From: Clostridiales bacterium
GTDB lineage: Bacteria > Bacillota > Clostridia > Oscillospirales > Butyricicoccaceae
Reading direction: 5' to 3'
Assembly: GCA_004555915.1 (NCBI GenBank)
Contig: SFJM01000071.1
Span: 1-6,185 of the forward strand
DNA: 6,185 nucleotides
The notes beneath the pieces were generated by a model. That model made no database searches. It worked only from the letters and a program-made list of their open reading frames with translations, and was not told the origin of the DNA. The position numbers and the translations under genes were made by a program. Shown one piece after another: positions 4,411-6,185 of the stretch (the first letter of the stretch is position 1; each line of letters opens with the position of its first letter).

Positions 4411-5981
4411 GGGTGATCCCGCCCACAATCAACAGAACGACTGCGGTGCCTGTTGGCAAGGTCGCAAAGCGGAAGGTGGCAGCCTACGCACGAGTTTCCA
4501 CCGATCAGGAGGAACAGCTCACCAGCTACGAGGCGCAGGTCAGCTACTACACCGATTTCATCCAGGCAAATGATGACTGGAAATTCGTAAAGGTGTACAC
4601 CGATGAAGGTGTAACGGGTACCTCCACCAAGCACCGTGAAGGCTTTCAGGAAATGATTGAGGACGCTCTTGCCGGGAAAATCGACTTGATTGTCACCAAG
4701 AGCGTCAGCCGGTTCGCGCGGAACACGGTGGACAGCCTCACGAACATCCGCCTGCTTAAGGAGCACGGCACGGAGGTCTATTTTGAAAAAGAGTCCATCT
4801 GGTCTTTCGATTCCAAAGGCGAGCTTTTATTGACAATCATGAGCAGCCTCGCCCAGGAAGAGAGCCGGAGCATTTCAGAAAACGTCCGCTGGGGACAGAG
4901 AAAGAAATTCTCAGACGGACGGTACAGCCTGAACTACCGCCACTTCCTCGGCTACGACAAAGGCGAGGACGGCAAGCTGGTGATCAACCCGGAACAGGCA
5001 GAAATTGTCCGCCAGATTTTCGGAATGTACCTGGAAGGAGCTTCACCCTACCAGATAGCGAAACGGCTGACGGAAAAGGGCATCCCGTCCCCGGCTGGGA
5101 AACCACAGTGGAACGACCTGACAATCCGGCGGGTTTTGTCGAATGAAACCTACATGGGCGATAAGCTCCTGCAGAAGACCTACTCCCTGGATTTCCTCCA
5201 CAAGGACCGACTGAAGAACAACGGTGAAGTTCAGCAGTACTATGTGGAAGGCGATCACGAGGCCATCATCCCACCGCGCACCTTCAAGCGAGTGCAGCAT
5301 GAGATTGAACGGCGGAAGTCCTGCCACGCCACCGGCGGCACGATTTTCTCCGGAAAAATCGTCTGCGGTCAGTGCGGTCAGATTTACGGTCCCAAGGTTT
5401 GGCATCCTAAGGACAAGTACCGCCGGGTCATCTGGCAGTGCAACGACAAGTACCGGAAGAACGGCACGCCGAGATGCAAAACGCCGCACCTCACGGAGGA
5501 GCAGGTCAAAGAGACATTTCTGAAGGTCTGCGCCAGGATTTACTCCGAAAAAGACGAGATCATCGACAACCTGCGCATGCTCCTTTCGGCGGTGGAAGAC
5601 ACAGCCGCCATGCAGGCAGAAGCCGACAGGCTGAGCGGTGAGCTGGATGTCATTTCAGAAATGCTCCAGAGGGAAATCGACCAGAATGCCCGCGTGGCAC
5701 AGGATCAGGATGCGTACACACAGCGGTTCACAGAGTTGAGCGCAAGGTTCGCAGAAGTCCAGGCCGCAAAGGACAAGACAGATGCCGCCATTGCCGAGAA
5801 AGAAAGCAAAGGGCTACAAATTCGCACCTTCATTGAAGCCATCGAGGAACTGCCCGCCGACCTGACGGAGTTCCGCAGTGACCTTTGGGCTGACTTGGTT
5901 GAAACGGCCACAGTGCAGCAGGACAACACAATCCGCTACCGGCTGTACTCTGGGCAGGAAATCACGGTGCGGATTGGATAA
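4395..5981 (+). CDS. Large serine recombinase, full length with zinc ribbon and coiled coil (528 residues)
   Basis: A site-specific serine recombinase with the full architecture. The catalytic domain has AAYARVSTD (Arg33, nucleophile Ser35), YTDEGVTGTSTKHREGF (D70, R81) and TKSVSRFARNTVD (R106, R109). The connecting helix ELLLTIMSSLAQEES follows. The Recombinase domain starts around HFLGYDKGEDGKLVINPEQAEIV (183-205) and contains WNDLTIRRVLSNETYMGDKLLQKT. The zinc ribbon uses C324, C327, C349 and C361. A coiled coil spans roughly residues 396-475, rich in A, E, K, Q and D, and the protein ends in a short strand pattern TIRYRLYSGQEITVRI. In known large serine integrases the coiled coil controls synapsis and direction. 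The gene overlaps the previous recombinase by 16 bases and is followed 11 bases later by a terminator, so the two form a closed operon. Direct repeats marking the element cannot be identified in this window. No truncation or frameshift is seen. Confidence 0.95.
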   Translation: MAQKVRVIPPTINRTTAVPVGKVAKRKVAAYARVSTDQEEQLTSYEAQVSYYTDFIQANDDWKFVKVYTDEGVTGTSTKHREGFQEMIEDALAGKIDLIVTKSVSRFARNTVDSLTNIRLLKEHGTEVYFEKESIWSFDSKGELLLTIMSSLAQEESRSISENVRWGQRKKFSDGRYSLNYRHFLGYDKGEDGKLVINPEQAEIVRQIFGMYLEGASPYQIAKRLTEKGIPSPAGKPQWNDLTIRRVLSNETYMGDKLLQKTYSLDFLHKDRLKNNGEVQQYYVEGDHEAIIPPRTFKRVQHEIERRKSCHATGGTIFSGKIVCGQCGQIYGPKVWHPKDKYRRVIWQCNDKYRKNGTPRCKTPHLTEEQVKETFLKVCARIYSEKDEIIDNLRMLLSAVEDTAAMQAEADRLSGELDVISEMLQREIDQNARVAQDQDAYTQRFTELSARFAEVQAAKDKTDAAIAEKESKGLQIRTFIEAIEELPADLTEFRSDLWADLVETATVQQDNTIRYRLYSGQEITVRIG

Positions 5982-5992
5982 GAACAGACCGG

Positions 5993-6022
5993 CTCCGGGG
6001 GAGAAATCCTCGGAGTTTTTTT
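5993..6022 (+). terminator. Rho-independent terminator of the recombinase operon
   Basis: CTCCGGGGGA (5994-6002 after C5993) folds onto TCCTCGGAG (6007-6015) with a GAAA loop, one G-T pair and one bulge, followed by seven T (6016-6022). It begins 11 bases after the stop of the 528-residue recombinase. Confidence 0.85.
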
Positions 6023-6054
6023 CGTTTTGTCATGGATTATTCACAGGTTTTATG

Positions 6055-6060
6055 TATAAT
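6055..6060 (+). promoter_or_regulatory. Candidate -10 promoter box
   Basis: TATAAT matches the sigma-70/sigma-A -10 consensus exactly and is preceded by ATG. TTGTCA at 6027-6032 is 22 bases upstream, too far for a normal -35. With 18-base spacing the only partner is the poor TATGTA (6051-6056). A + strand promoter leading out of the window is possible, not shown. Confidence 0.3.
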
Positions 6061-6065
6061 AGCCC

Positions 6066-6087
6066 TGTTGCTCCTGTCGGAGCGGCA
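6066..6087 (+). repeat. Hairpin just downstream of the candidate -10 box
   Basis: TGTTGCTCC (6066-6074) pairs with GGAGCGGCA (6079-6087) around TGTC, giving 9 bp with two G-T pairs. It is not followed by a clean T-tract, so it does not look like a terminator. If transcribed from the nearby TATAAT it would sit at the very 5' end of the transcript. Confidence 0.4.
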
Positions 6088-6185
6088 AATCGGAATTTTA
6101 CGGTCAGTAAGGAATGCGTAAAGTTATATGATTGTATTATAAGCGATTTGTTAAATTTTTATAACCACTTGTATTTGCCTGCGAT

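Larger units (their letters stand above)
3187..6022 (+). mobile_element. Two-recombinase integration module of a mobile element
   Basis: Two overlapping large serine recombinase genes end at a terminator, and AT-rich non-coding DNA follows. Such tandem recombinases typically sit at one end of integrative or mobilisable elements in Clostridia. The element's cargo and its other end are not recognised here, and the boundaries given are those of the module, not of the element. Confidence 0.5.
6023..6185. other. AT-rich non-coding end of the window, possible element border
   Basis: No ORF of useful length occurs here. The composition drops sharply to AT-rich compared with the genes on the left. 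It holds TTGTCA (6027-6032), a perfect TATAAT (6055-6060) at unfavourable 22-base spacing, a hairpin (6066-6087), and an ill-defined TTATA/TATAA-rich tail (6124-6165). A short start-like ATG at 6115 gives only 5 codons. It may be the attachment region or flanking DNA. Confidence 0.4.

Noticed and set aside
3097..6179. TTTGCCT shared at 3097-3103 and 6173-6179 as a possible direct repeat flanking the recombinase pair
   Set aside because: A 7-base match between two stretches of this size is expected by chance, and the flanking bases do not match.
1..6185. tRNA, rRNA or CRISPR array
   Set aside because: No cloverleaf pattern, no rRNA-like stretch and no regularly spaced repeats were seen on either strand.

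Overview
The window looks like accessory DNA from a gut Firmicute of the Clostridia, most likely an Oscillospiraceae/Faecalibacterium-type or Lachnospiraceae genome. This rests on moderately GC-rich genes with strong GGAGG-type ribosome binding sites and on tandem large serine recombinases of the kind common in mobile elements of these bacteria. The host assignment is inference. Every recognisable gene is on the + strand, and almost all of them concern DNA mobility.

Left part (1-2197): the C-terminal half of a DinG/Rad3-type superfamily 2 helicase (frame open from 87, first start codon TTG 195, stop 1163) has no Walker A or DEAH region. The 5' side (1-86) holds stop codons in that frame and a short inverted repeat, so the gene is probably broken there. 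It is followed, with overlapping starts and stops, by two small proteins (1160-1606 and 1618-2040) that resemble only the catalytic domain of serine recombinases. Both have alanine where the nucleophilic serine should be, and each has lost a different catalytic arginine. A 55-residue ORF (2030-2197) with a good ribosome binding site overlaps the end of the second one. The four reading frames look like one translationally coupled operon.

Middle (2198-3186): a short intergenic stretch with a perfect 7-bp inverted repeat leads into a large serine recombinase (2287-3051). Its catalytic domain is intact, but it ends about 20 residues after the W-N...IL motif, so the zinc ribbon and coiled coil are gone. 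Its stop codon lies inside a strong rho-independent terminator (3041-3091). A 95-base leader with a possible hairpin and a short direct repeat precedes the next gene.

Right part (3187-6022): two overlapping full-length large serine recombinases, 407 and 528 residues, form a two-gene integration module closed by a second terminator (5993-6022). Both keep the catalytic serine and zinc-ribbon cysteines. Only the second has a long coiled-coil segment. The last 160 bases are clearly AT-rich, carry no gene, and may be the end of the element or its attachment region.

The simplest reading is stacked or decayed mobile elements: the remains of one (helicase, two dead recombinase-like proteins, truncated recombinase) beside the intact recombinase pair of another or of the same element. 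The best candidate for something undescribed is the pair of nucleophile-less, catalytic-domain-only recombinase homologues, which may act as regulators or structural partners of the active recombinases.
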